DNA of 64,000 nt from Streptomyces sp. LX-29. GTDB lineage: Bacteria > Actinomycetota > Actinomycetes > Streptomycetales > Streptomycetaceae. Shown in pieces: positions 40,920 through 47,679 of this stretch. Both the position numbers and the translations under genes were made by a program. Location: contig NZ_CP089746.1 in the NCBI RefSeq assembly GCF_029541745.1, forward strand, positions 3,915,559 through 3,979,558. Direction: 5' to 3'. Numbering within the stretch: position 1 is the stretch's first letter; every line of letters begins with the position of its first letter. Below the pieces are notes generated by a model that saw only the letters and a program-made list of their open reading frames with translations, searched no databases and was not told where the DNA came from.

Positions 40920-42713
40920 ATGCATCGGTACCGGTCCCACACCTGCGGCGAGCTCCGCGCCGCTGATGTCGACTCCGACGTGCGGCTGAGCGGCTGGCTG
41001 CACAATCGGCGCGATCTGGGCGGCATCCTCTTCATCGATCTGCGCGACCACCACGGCCTGGTCCAGCTGGTCGCCCGCCCGGGCACCCCGGCCAACGAGG
41101 CGCTCAGCCACCTCACCAAGGAGACCGTGGTCCGGGTCGACGGCAAGGTCGTCAGCCGCGGCGCCGACAACGTGAACCCGGAGCTCCCGACCGGCGAGAT
41201 CGAGGTCGAGGTCACCGAGGTCGAGGTGCTCGGCGCCGCCGAGCCGCTGCCCTTCACCGTCTTCCCCGAGGACGGGGTGAACGAGGAGCGCCGGCTGGAG
41301 TACCGCTTCCTCGACCTGCGTCGCGAGCGGATGCACCGCAACATCATGCTGCGCTCCGCGGTGATCGCCGCGATCCGGCAGAAGATGACCGCGCAGGGCT
41401 TCAACGAGATGGCGACCCCGATCCTGTCCGCCACCTCCCCCGAGGGCGCGCGCGACTTCCTGGTCCCCTCCCGGCTGCACGCGGGCCGGTTCTACGCGCT
41501 GCCGCAGGCCCCGCAGCAGTTCAAGCAGCTGCTGATGATCGCCGGCTTCGACCGCTACTTCCAGATCGCGCCGTGCTTCCGCGACGAGGACGCCCGCGCG
41601 GACCGCTCCCCGGGCGAGTTCTACCAGCTCGACGTCGAGATGAGCTTCGTCGAGCAGGAGGACGTCTTCCAGGTCATCGAGAAGGTCATGACCGAGCTCT
41701 TCGAGGAGTTCGGCAAGGGCCGCCACGTGACCTCGCCCTTCCCGCGCATCCCCTTCCGCGAGGCGCTGCTGAAGTACGGCTCCGACAAGCCGGACCTGCG
41801 CGCCAAGCTGGAGCTGACCGACGTCACCGACGTCTTCGCCGGCTCCGACTTCAAGGCCTTCGCGGGCAAGCACGTGCGCGCGCTGGCCGTGCCGGACACC
41901 GCCGACCAGCCGCGCAAGTTCTTCGACGGGCTCGGTGAGTTCGCGGTGGAGCACGGCGCCAAGGGCCTGGCCTGGGTGCGCGTCGGCGAAGGACTCCCCG
42001 ACAAGGCCGCGCTGACCGGCCCGATCGCCAAGTTCCTCACCGAGGACGACGTCAAGGCGCTCACCGAGCGGCTCGGCCTCGCCCCCGGCCACGCGGTCTT
42101 CTTCGGCGCCGGCGAGTTCGACGAGGTCTCGAAGATCATGGGCGCGGTGCGGGTCGAGGCCGCGCGGCGCGCCGGCCACTTCGAGGAGAACGTCTTCCGC
42201 TTCTGCTGGATCGTCGACTTCCCGATGTTCGAGAAGAACGAGGACACCGGCCAGATCGAGTTCTCCCACAACCCGTTCTCCATGCCGCAGGGCGGCCTGG
42301 AGGCGCTGCAGACCAAGGACCCGCTGGACATCCTGGCCTGGCAGTACGACATCGTCTGCAACGGCGTCGAGCTGTCCTCCGGCGCCATCCGGAACCACGA
42401 GCCGGACATCATGTACAAGGCGTTCGAGATCGCCGGTTACAGCAAGGACGACGTGGAGCGCGAGTTCGGCGGCATGCTGCGCGCCTTCAAGTTCGGCGCC
42501 CCGCCGCACGGTGGCATCGCGCCGGGCGTCGACCGCATCGTGATGCTGCTGGCCGACGAGCCGAACATCCGCGAGACCATCGCCTTCCCGCTCAACGGCA
42601 ACGCGCAGGACCTGCTGATGGGCGCGCCGAGCGAGGTGGACGAGGCGCGGCTGAAGGAGCTGCACCTGTCGATCCGCAAGCCGGTCCAGGTCAAGCAGGC
42701 CGACAAGGGCTGA
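40920..42713 (+). CDS. aspS: Aspartyl-tRNA synthetase
   Basis: A 597-residue bacterial-type class IIb synthetase that charges tRNA-Asp. The N-terminal OB anticodon-binding domain (about 1-105; SGWLHNRRDLGGILFIDLRD) is followed by the catalytic domain with motif 2 FRDEDARADR, the inserted GAD domain (about 290-410) and motif 3 GGIAPGVDRIVMLL. The length is normal. ATG 40920 follows a weak ribosome site (TTGGATGAA). Many actinobacteria use AspRS indirectly to make Asn-tRNA together with GatCAB; specificity cannot be read here. It is followed by a strong terminator. Confidence 0.96.
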   Translation: MHRYRSHTCGELRAADVDSDVRLSGWLHNRRDLGGILFIDLRDHHGLVQLVARPGTPANEALSHLTKETVVRVDGKVVSRGADNVNPELPTGEIEVEVTEVEVLGAAEPLPFTVFPEDGVNEERRLEYRFLDLRRERMHRNIMLRSAVIAAIRQKMTAQGFNEMATPILSATSPEGARDFLVPSRLHAGRFYALPQAPQQFKQLLMIAGFDRYFQIAPCFRDEDARADRSPGEFYQLDVEMSFVEQEDVFQVIEKVMTELFEEFGKGRHVTSPFPRIPFREALLKYGSDKPDLRAKLELTDVTDVFAGSDFKAFAGKHVRALAVPDTADQPRKFFDGLGEFAVEHGAKGLAWVRVGEGLPDKAALTGPIAKFLTEDDVKALTERLGLAPGHAVFFGAGEFDEVSKIMGAVRVEAARRAGHFEENVFRFCWIVDFPMFEKNEDTGQIEFSHNPFSMPQGGLEALQTKDPLDILAWQYDIVCNGVELSSGAIRNHEPDIMYKAFEIAGYSKDDVEREFGGMLRAFKFGAPPHGGIAPGVDRIVMLLADEPNIRETIAFPLNGNAQDLLMGAPSEVDEARLKELHLSIRKPVQVKQADKG

Positions 42714-42730
42714 TCCGGCACCGTTCGTTC

Positions 42731-42779
42731 GACTCGGCCCCGGCCGGCGGCGCATCCGCGCCCCGGCCGGGGCCGAGTC
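42731..42779 (+). terminator. Terminator of aspS
   Basis: A perfect 17-bp stem (42731-42747 with 42763-42779; arms GACTCGGCCCCGGCCGG and complement) with a 15-base loop starts 17 bases after the stop. Confidence 0.88.
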
Positions 42780-42827
42780 GTCTCCGTGTCGGGGCCGCGG
42801 CGGCCGCCGTGGCTGTCATCACACCCC

Positions 42828-42858
42828 AACTAATTGGTATCTGAGATGCCAATTAGTT
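42828..42858. promoter_or_regulatory. NsrR box in the nsrR promoter
   Basis: AACTAATTGG and CCAATTAGTT are perfect 10-bp arms around 11 bp (TATCTGAGATG, itself nearly symmetric). It ends 11 bp before the nsrR start, so binding would block transcription and give autoregulation. Confidence 0.75.
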
Positions 42859-42869
42859 AGCGTGCTGGT

Positions 42870-43334
42870 GTGCGACTGACGAAGAGCACCGACATCGCGC
42901 TGCGGATCGCGATGCGCCTGGCGGTGCTGGACGACGAGGCCGAGGCCCCGGCCACCCGCGAGGTGGCGGAGGCCGTGGCGGTGCCGTACACCCACGCGGC
43001 CAAGGTGGTCAGCAGGCTCCAGCGGCTCGGGGTGGTCGAGGCGCGGCGCGGCCGCGGCGGCGGCCTCACCCTCACCCACGCGGGCCGCACCGGCTCGCTC
43101 GGGCGGCTGCTGCGGGAGCTGGAGGGTGTCGGGGACGTGGTCGGCTGCGAGGACGAGCCGCCCTGTCCGCTGCGGAGCGCCTGCCGGCTGCGGTCGGCGC
43201 TGCGCACGGCGCAGGAGGCGTTCTTCGCCTCCCTCGACCCGCTCACCATCGACGACCTGGTCGGCCCCCCGACCGGTCCGGTGCTGCTGTCCCTGAGTCC
43301 GGGCCCGCCCGTCGAGGGATCCCCGGCGGGCTGA
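42870..43334 (+). CDS. nsrR: Nitric-oxide-sensing Rrf2-family repressor NsrR
   Basis: A 154-residue Rrf2 repressor. The winged helix (about 1-75) includes VPYTHAAKVVSRLQRLG. The iron-sulfur cysteines fall at C93, C99 and C105 (C-x5-C-x5-C), the same spacing and numbers as remembered for S. coelicolor NsrR, which holds a [4Fe-4S] cluster destroyed by NO. It should repress itself and the flavohaemoglobin gene 100 bp downstream; an operator-like palindrome is present before each. GTG 42870 is 11 bp from the palindrome, implying a very short leader. Confidence 0.92.
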   Translation: MRLTKSTDIALRIAMRLAVLDDEAEAPATREVAEAVAVPYTHAAKVVSRLQRLGVVEARRGRGGGLTLTHAGRTGSLGRLLRELEGVGDVVGCEDEPPCPLRSACRLRSALRTAQEAFFASLDPLTIDDLVGPPTGPVLLSLSPGPPVEGSPAG

Positions 43335-43397
43335 GGTCATCGAGTCCGGCCCGACGGGCCCGCTCGATGAGCCCCGCTCGCGATGGCGCACGCCCTT

Positions 43398-43422
43398 AAA
43401 TACGAATCTCACATTCATATTT
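43398..43422. promoter_or_regulatory. NsrR box in the hmpA promoter
   Basis: AAATACGAAT and ATTCATATTT are 10-bp arms (nine pairs) around CTCAC, in an AT-rich patch ending 11 bp before hmpA. It is placed like the box before nsrR. Confidence 0.7.
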
Positions 43423-43433
43423 GGAGCCACAGG

Positions 43434-44630
43434 ATGCTGTCAGCGAAGTCCGCCGAGACCGTGCGCGCCACCCTGCCCGTGGTGGGCGCCTCCATCGGCG
43501 AGATCACCCCGCTCTTCTACGCGAAGCTCTTCGCCGCCCACCCCGAGCTGGCCCGCGACCTCTTCAACCGGGGCAACCAGGCCCAGGGGACCCAGCCGCA
43601 GGCCCTGGCCGGCTCCATCGCCACGTTCGCCACCGTCCTGCTCCAGCATCCGGAGGCCCGCCCGGACGCGCTGCTGGCGCGCATCGCCCACAAGCACGCG
43701 TCGCTCGGGGTCACCGCCGAGCAGTACCCCGTGGTGCACCGGCACCTGTTCGCGGCCATCGCCGAGGTGCTCGGCGACGCGGCCACCGAGGAGGTGGTGG
43801 CCGCCTGGGAGGACGTGTACTGGCTGATGGCGAACGCCCTGATCGCCATCGAGGCCGGGCTGTACGCCGAGGCGGGGGTGGCCGCCGGAGACGTGTGGCG
43901 CGAGTACCGGGTGGTGGACCGGGTCCCGGAGACGGACGAGGTCACCAGCTTCGTCGTCACCCCGCTGGACGGCGCCCCGCTGCCGCCCGCGCGACCCGGC
44001 CAGTACGTCTCCGTCCAGGTCGAACTCCCCGACGGCGCCCGGCAGATCCGGCAGTACAGCCTGTCCGGGGCCACCGAGGGCGCCCTGCGGTTCTCGGTCA
44101 AACGCGTGGCCGCCGACGCCTCCGGCGCCCCGGAGGGCGAGGTCTCGGCCCATCTGCACGACCGGGTGGACCGCGGCGCCGGCCTGCGGATCAGCGCCCC
44201 GGCCGGTGATGTCGTCCTCGACGAGGGGGACGGGCCGCTGCTGCTGGTCTCGGCGGGCATCGGCGGCACCCCGATGATCGGCATGCTGAACCACCTGGCG
44301 GGCACCGGCTCCCGGCGCCCGGTCGTCGTGGCGCACGCCGACCGCACCCCGGCCACCCACGCCTTCCGCGCCGAGCTGGAGCAGCTGGTCGCCAAGCTGC
44401 CGGACGCCGTGGCGCACCTGTGGTACGAGCGGCCCGACGGCGAGTGGCCCGCCGAGCGCACCGGGCTGATGGACCTCGGACGGATCGACGTCCCCGCGGG
44501 GGCCACCGCCTATCTGTGCGGACCGGTGCCGTTCATGCGCGCCGCCCGCGCCCAGCTGCTGGCGGCGGGGGTCCCGGCCCGCGCCATCCACTACGAGGTC
44601 TTCGGTCCGGACCTGGGCCTGGACGGCTGA
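43434..44630 (+). CDS. hmpA: Flavohaemoglobin (nitric oxide dioxygenase)
   Basis: A 398-residue flavohaemoglobin that converts NO and oxygen to nitrate using NAD(P)H. The globin domain (1-140) has the proximal His in IAHKHASLGV. The FAD domain (about 150-255) has RQYSLSG, and the NAD domain (about 260-398) has SAGIGGTPMIGML and ends with YEVFGPD. ATG 43434 has GGAG seven bases ahead; the longer upstream reading runs through the NsrR box and is rejected. Gene order nsrR-hmpA plus boxes before both genes forms a complete NO-response unit. The last 20 bases of the gene are repeated downstream. Confidence 0.94.
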   Translation: MLSAKSAETVRATLPVVGASIGEITPLFYAKLFAAHPELARDLFNRGNQAQGTQPQALAGSIATFATVLLQHPEARPDALLARIAHKHASLGVTAEQYPVVHRHLFAAIAEVLGDAATEEVVAAWEDVYWLMANALIAIEAGLYAEAGVAAGDVWREYRVVDRVPETDEVTSFVVTPLDGAPLPPARPGQYVSVQVELPDGARQIRQYSLSGATEGALRFSVKRVAADASGAPEGEVSAHLHDRVDRGAGLRISAPAGDVVLDEGDGPLLLVSAGIGGTPMIGMLNHLAGTGSRRPVVVAHADRTPATHAFRAELEQLVAKLPDAVAHLWYERPDGEWPAERTGLMDLGRIDVPAGATAYLCGPVPFMRAARAQLLAAGVPARAIHYEVFGPDLGLDG

Positions 44631-44683
44631 CCCGACGGGGACGGCCGACCTGGGCCTGGACGGCTGACCTGGGCCTGGACGGC
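44610..44683. repeat. Repeated copies of the hmpA 3' end
   Basis: The 20-mer GACCTGGGCCTGGACGGCTG at the end of hmpA (44610-44629) recurs at 44647-44666 and, less its last two bases, at 44666-44683. The copies carry the stop codon with them, so the protein is not affected. Confidence 0.8.
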
Positions 44684-44694
44684 GGAGGAAGGCA

Positions 44695-44730
44695 CCCGCC
44701 CGCCGGTGTCCCCGCACCCCGGCGGGCGGG
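44695..44730. terminator. Hairpin between hmpA and the receiver-like gene
   Basis: CCCGCCCGCCGG (44695-44706) and CCGGCGGGCGGG (44719-44730) form a 12-bp stem with a 12-base loop, placed to end both convergent transcripts. Confidence 0.75.
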
Positions 44731-44753
44731 CGCCTGCGGCCGGGCCCCCGGCC

Positions 44754-45185
44754 TCAGAGCCGGGACCACGGCCCCGGCGCGTCCCCCAGCCGTCGGTCCA
44801 CGCCGCACGGTGCCGCGCCCTCCGTGCGCGCCGCCCGGTGCACCGCGCGCAGCAGCCGCCGCGGCGTGGCGCGGTCTCGCCACAGCACGGCCCGTACGCC
44901 GTACTCCACCACCGCCATCAGCTCCACCTCCCGCAGCTCCCCGGCGACCAGCACCACCCGCTGACGCCCGCCGCACAGCAGTCGGCGCAGCTCCGCGCCG
45001 GCCCCCGCGTCCAGCCGCTCGGCGAGCATCACCGCGACCGCGCCGTGCGGCCGCTCGTCGCACTCGGGCGGCCGGTCCAGGAGTTCCACGCTGGGCTCGT
45101 CCCGCAACAGGCGGGCGACGCCGGCCCGGAAGCGCGGGTCGGGGCCGTGGACCGTCACCGTGACGGGGCTGTCCGGCACTGACAC
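44754..45185 (-). CDS. Receiver-like protein lacking its LuxR DNA-binding domain
   Basis: A 143-residue protein that aligns by eye with the N-terminal receiver half of a conserved Streptomyces LuxR-type regulator (start MSVPDSPVTV, then VEYGVRAVLWR and RRLLRAVHRAA). The usual phospho-Asp is not evident at the end of the third strand. The protein stops right after the receiver (GDAPGPWSRL), where relatives continue into a helix-turn-helix of about 70 residues; none is found in the 120 bp before hmpA. GAGGAA ahead of GTG 45185 supports the start. It may be a truncated remnant or a stand-alone regulator acting by protein contact. Confidence 0.6.
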   Translation of the reverse strand: MSVPDSPVTVTVHGPDPRFRAGVARLLRDEPSVELLDRPPECDERPHGAVAVMLAERLDAGAGAELRRLLCGGRQRVVLVAGELREVELMAVVEYGVRAVLWRDRATPRRLLRAVHRAARTEGAAPCGVDRRLGDAPGPWSRL

Positions 45186-45276
45186 TGCGGTTCCTCGACT
45201 TCCCTGACTTTCCTGTGGTCCTCGGATGACACAGGGTCAGCGAAGGGGTTAAACGATCGGTTGCCGCCGGATCAAC

Positions 45277-45298
45277 GCCCCCTGGAGCGGGGGCTTTT
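45277..45298 (+). terminator. Small hairpin followed by TTTT
   Basis: GCCCCC (45277-45282) and GGGGGC (45289-45294) are followed by TTTT, a compact intrinsic-terminator shape. It lies upstream of the sigma factor gene in the 206-bp divergent gap and could be an attenuator in its leader or a leftover terminator. Confidence 0.45.
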
Positions 45299-45391
45299 CG
45301 ACGCGGGGCAACCCGATGCGCCGGCCACCGCGTTCCCTGGGTGTGGAGTACACCGTGAGAGCAGGAGAGCGGCGATGGCGAGGACAGGTCG

Positions 45392-45919
45392 GTGACGGGT
45401 GCGGGCACCACACCGGGCCTCGGCTTCGAGGAGTTCGTGGCGGCTCGCGGGCCCCGGCTGCTGCGCGTGGCCTGGCTGCTGACCGGCGACCGGCACCTGG
45501 CGGAGGACCTGCTGCAGACCGTGCTGGCCAAGGTGTGGCCCCGCTGGCGGGCGATCGCGGCGGACGACCCGGAGGCGTATGTCCGCCGGGCCCTGGTCAA
45601 CACGCACACCTCGTGGTGGCGGCGGCGCTGGCGCGGCGAGGTGCCGCACGGCGAACTGCCGGACGCCGGCGCGGGGACGGACCCCTTCGCGGAGGTCGAC
45701 CTGGAGCGCTCGCTGGCCTCGGCGGTGCGCGGACTGCCCGCCCGACAGCGGGCGGTGGTGGTGCTGCGCTACTTCGAGGACCTGAGCGTGGAGGAGACCG
45801 CGCGGGTGCTCGGCTGCGGCCCCGGCACCGTCAAGAGCCAGGCCGCCAAGGCGCTGCGCAGCCTGCGGGCCGTGCTGCCCGTCGCGACGCTGGTCGAGGG
45901 CGGTGACCGCCGTGGATGA
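45392..45919 (+). CDS. SigE-family ECF RNA polymerase sigma factor
   Basis: A 175-residue ECF sigma factor of the actinobacterial SigE-family group (TIGR02983 type). Region 2 (about 12-80) has FVAARGPRLLRVAWLLTGD and AEDLLQTVLAKVWPRW. Region 4 (about 115-165) has LPARQRAVVVLRYFEDLS and VKSQAAKALRSLR. It redirects RNA polymerase to a small regulon, probably for envelope stress. The downstream gene overlaps it by 17 bases and encodes a single-pass membrane protein, the usual place for an anti-sigma factor. GTG 45392 is used; the ribosome site is weak (AGGACAGG). Confidence 0.85.
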   Translation: MTGAGTTPGLGFEEFVAARGPRLLRVAWLLTGDRHLAEDLLQTVLAKVWPRWRAIAADDPEAYVRRALVNTHTSWWRRRWRGEVPHGELPDAGAGTDPFAEVDLERSLASAVRGLPARQRAVVVLRYFEDLSVEETARVLGCGPGTVKSQAAKALRSLRAVLPVATLVEGGDRRG

Positions 45920-46694
45920 GGCCGAGCGGAACGCCTACGAGCGGGAACTGCGGGTCCTGTTGGACCGGGCGGTGCCCCGGCTGGCCGCGCCCGCCGAGCG
46001 GATGCCGCAGATCCGGGAGCGGGTCAGGCGCCGCGCACGGCGCCGCCGCGCGGCCGGGGCCGCCGGCGGGGTGGTGGTACTGGCGGCGCTGGCCACGCTG
46101 GTGGCGCCTCGATTCGGCGCCGGCGGCCCGGCGCCCGGCGATCCCGGGCCGCCCGTCGACCCCGTGCCGCCGGCCGCCTCCGGGACCGCCGGGCGGCAGG
46201 CCGGAGCCGAGGTCCGCTACCCCCGCCTCGGCGGGCTCACGGTCCGCCTCCCGGCGGGCTGGACCGCGCTGGAGACCACCACCACCTCCGCCTCCCCGGG
46301 CGCGGAGGCGCTGGGCTTCGCCGGAAACCGGCCGCGGGAGGCGTACGGCCGTCCCTGCCAGGAGTCCCCCGCGGGCGACTGCGTGCCGCTGGACCTGCTG
46401 TCGCCCGGCGACGCGCTGGTCGCCTTCCGCCCGCTGACCGACAAGACCCCGAGGGGCGAGGCCGGGCCCGGGGCGCTGACGAAGCGGGCGCTGAGCTCGG
46501 CGTGCGCGCAGGCCGGCGCCACATGGGAGGCGGAAGGTCGGCTCGCCGTCCCCGAACGCCGGGGCGGCGGTGCGGTGCGGGTCTCCGTCTGCCTGACCCG
46601 GCCCGGCGCCGAGGACATCCGCCGGATCCGGGACCTGTACGCCTCCGCTCGGTTCGGCGACGACGCCCCGGTTGCGCCCGGCGCCGTCCGCTGA
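45903..46694 (+). CDS. Single-pass membrane protein, probable anti-sigma partner
   Basis: A 263-residue protein with a basic cytoplasmic N-terminal part (1-48), one membrane helix (about 50-70) and an outer part with Pro-rich linker and a beta-rich domain holding several cysteines (GRPCQESPAGDC, SSACAQAG, VSVCLTRPG). The overlap with the sigma factor gene and the topology suggest it holds the sigma factor at the membrane, but I see no zinc-binding (ZAS) motif. GTG 45903 is used; GTG 45912 is an alternative. The four outer cysteines may form disulphides and sense redox state. Confidence 0.6.
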   Translation: MTAVDEAERNAYERELRVLLDRAVPRLAAPAERMPQIRERVRRRARRRRAAGAAGGVVVLAALATLVAPRFGAGGPAPGDPGPPVDPVPPAASGTAGRQAGAEVRYPRLGGLTVRLPAGWTALETTTTSASPGAEALGFAGNRPREAYGRPCQESPAGDCVPLDLLSPGDALVAFRPLTDKTPRGEAGPGALTKRALSSACAQAGATWEAEGRLAVPERRGGGAVRVSVCLTRPGAEDIRRIRDLYASARFGDDAPVAPGAVR

Positions 46695-46762
46695 TCCGGC
46701 CTCGCCCGGAACGGCCTGTCATTCACCGTTTTCCCCCTCATCACTTCCCGAAGGTGCCGCCC

Positions 46763-47578
46763 ATGCCGCTCCCCGAGTCCCCGACCGCGTCCCCGCGCAA
46801 GGCCCGTCCGCGTACGGTGTCGCCCCAGGCCCGGCTGCGCACGGCCACGGCCGCCGCCGCTCTGCTGCTGTCCATGGGAGGGCTGGCCGGCTGTGGCTCG
46901 GGTGCCGGCTCCGGCGGGTCCGGCGGCGTGGTGGCCGCCCCCTCGACGACCCCTTCCGCCACCCGGGCCGCCGCCCCCGCGCGGACCTCGGGTCGGCTGC
47001 CCGGCCTCGGCCCGCACACGCTGGCGAAGGTCCCGGAGGAGGCCCGGCAGGCCGTGGTGGTCACCGGAAAGGGCGCCGACTCCTCCGACTCCACCGTGGT
47101 GTTGTACGAACGCACCGCCGACGGCTGGCGGGCCGCCGGCCCGGCCTGGCCCGCCCACAACGCCCTGCGCGGCTGGACCGACGACCACCGGGCGGGCGAT
47201 CTGCGCTCACCCCGGGGCGTCTTCACGCTGACCGACGCGGGCGGTCGGCTGCCGGACCCGGGCACCCGGCTCCCGTACCACCGCTCCGCCGCCTTCGTCG
47301 TCAACGGCACCGGCTTCCGGGGCGAACCGCTGGCCGGGTCCTTCGACTACGTCGTGGCCATCGACTACAACCGGGTGCGCGGCACCTCGCCGATGGACTG
47401 GAGCCGCCCGCTGGGCGCGGCCAAGGGCGGCGGCATCTGGATCCACGTGGACCACGACGGCCCCACGCAGGGCTGTGTCAGCCTCATCGAGCCCCATATG
47501 CGGGCGCTGCTGCGCGCGCTCGACCCGGCGCGGCACCCGGTGGTGGTGATGGGCGACGCGGCGGCGCTGGCGCGCTGA
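46763..47578 (+). CDS. L,D-transpeptidase (YkuD) family lipoprotein
   Basis: A 271-residue exported protein. A signal sequence (about 18-44) ends in the lipobox GLAGC, followed by a Gly/Ser/Ala linker and the YkuD domain (about 85-271). The catalytic signature is IWIHVDHDGPTQGCVSL: His, then the nucleophile Cys, with Gln where many family members have His before Gly-Cys. YkuD enzymes make 3-3 peptidoglycan cross-links or attach proteins. GAAGG is eight bases before ATG 46763. It follows the sigma/anti-sigma-like pair by 68 bases, which suggests it could belong to the same envelope-stress unit. Confidence 0.8.
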   Translation: MPLPESPTASPRKARPRTVSPQARLRTATAAAALLLSMGGLAGCGSGAGSGGSGGVVAAPSTTPSATRAAAPARTSGRLPGLGPHTLAKVPEEARQAVVVTGKGADSSDSTVVLYERTADGWRAAGPAWPAHNALRGWTDDHRAGDLRSPRGVFTLTDAGGRLPDPGTRLPYHRSAAFVVNGTGFRGEPLAGSFDYVVAIDYNRVRGTSPMDWSRPLGAAKGGGIWIHVDHDGPTQGCVSLIEPHMRALLRALDPARHPVVVMGDAAALAR

Positions 47579-47613
47579 CGCCAGGGCGGCCGGGCCCGGC
47601 CGGGTGACGCGAA

Positions 47614-47651
47614 GGCGCCGGGTGGGCTGGAGGTCCAGCCCACCCGGCGCC
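47614..47651. terminator. Bidirectional terminator between YkuD gene and metG
   Basis: A perfect 17-bp stem (47614-47630 with 47635-47651; arms GGCGCCGGGTGGGCTGG and complement) with a 4-base loop, followed by TTT on the plus strand, separates the convergent genes. Confidence 0.88.
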
Positions 47652-47679
47652 TTTGGAACGAACGTCCGCGGGGAGTCCG

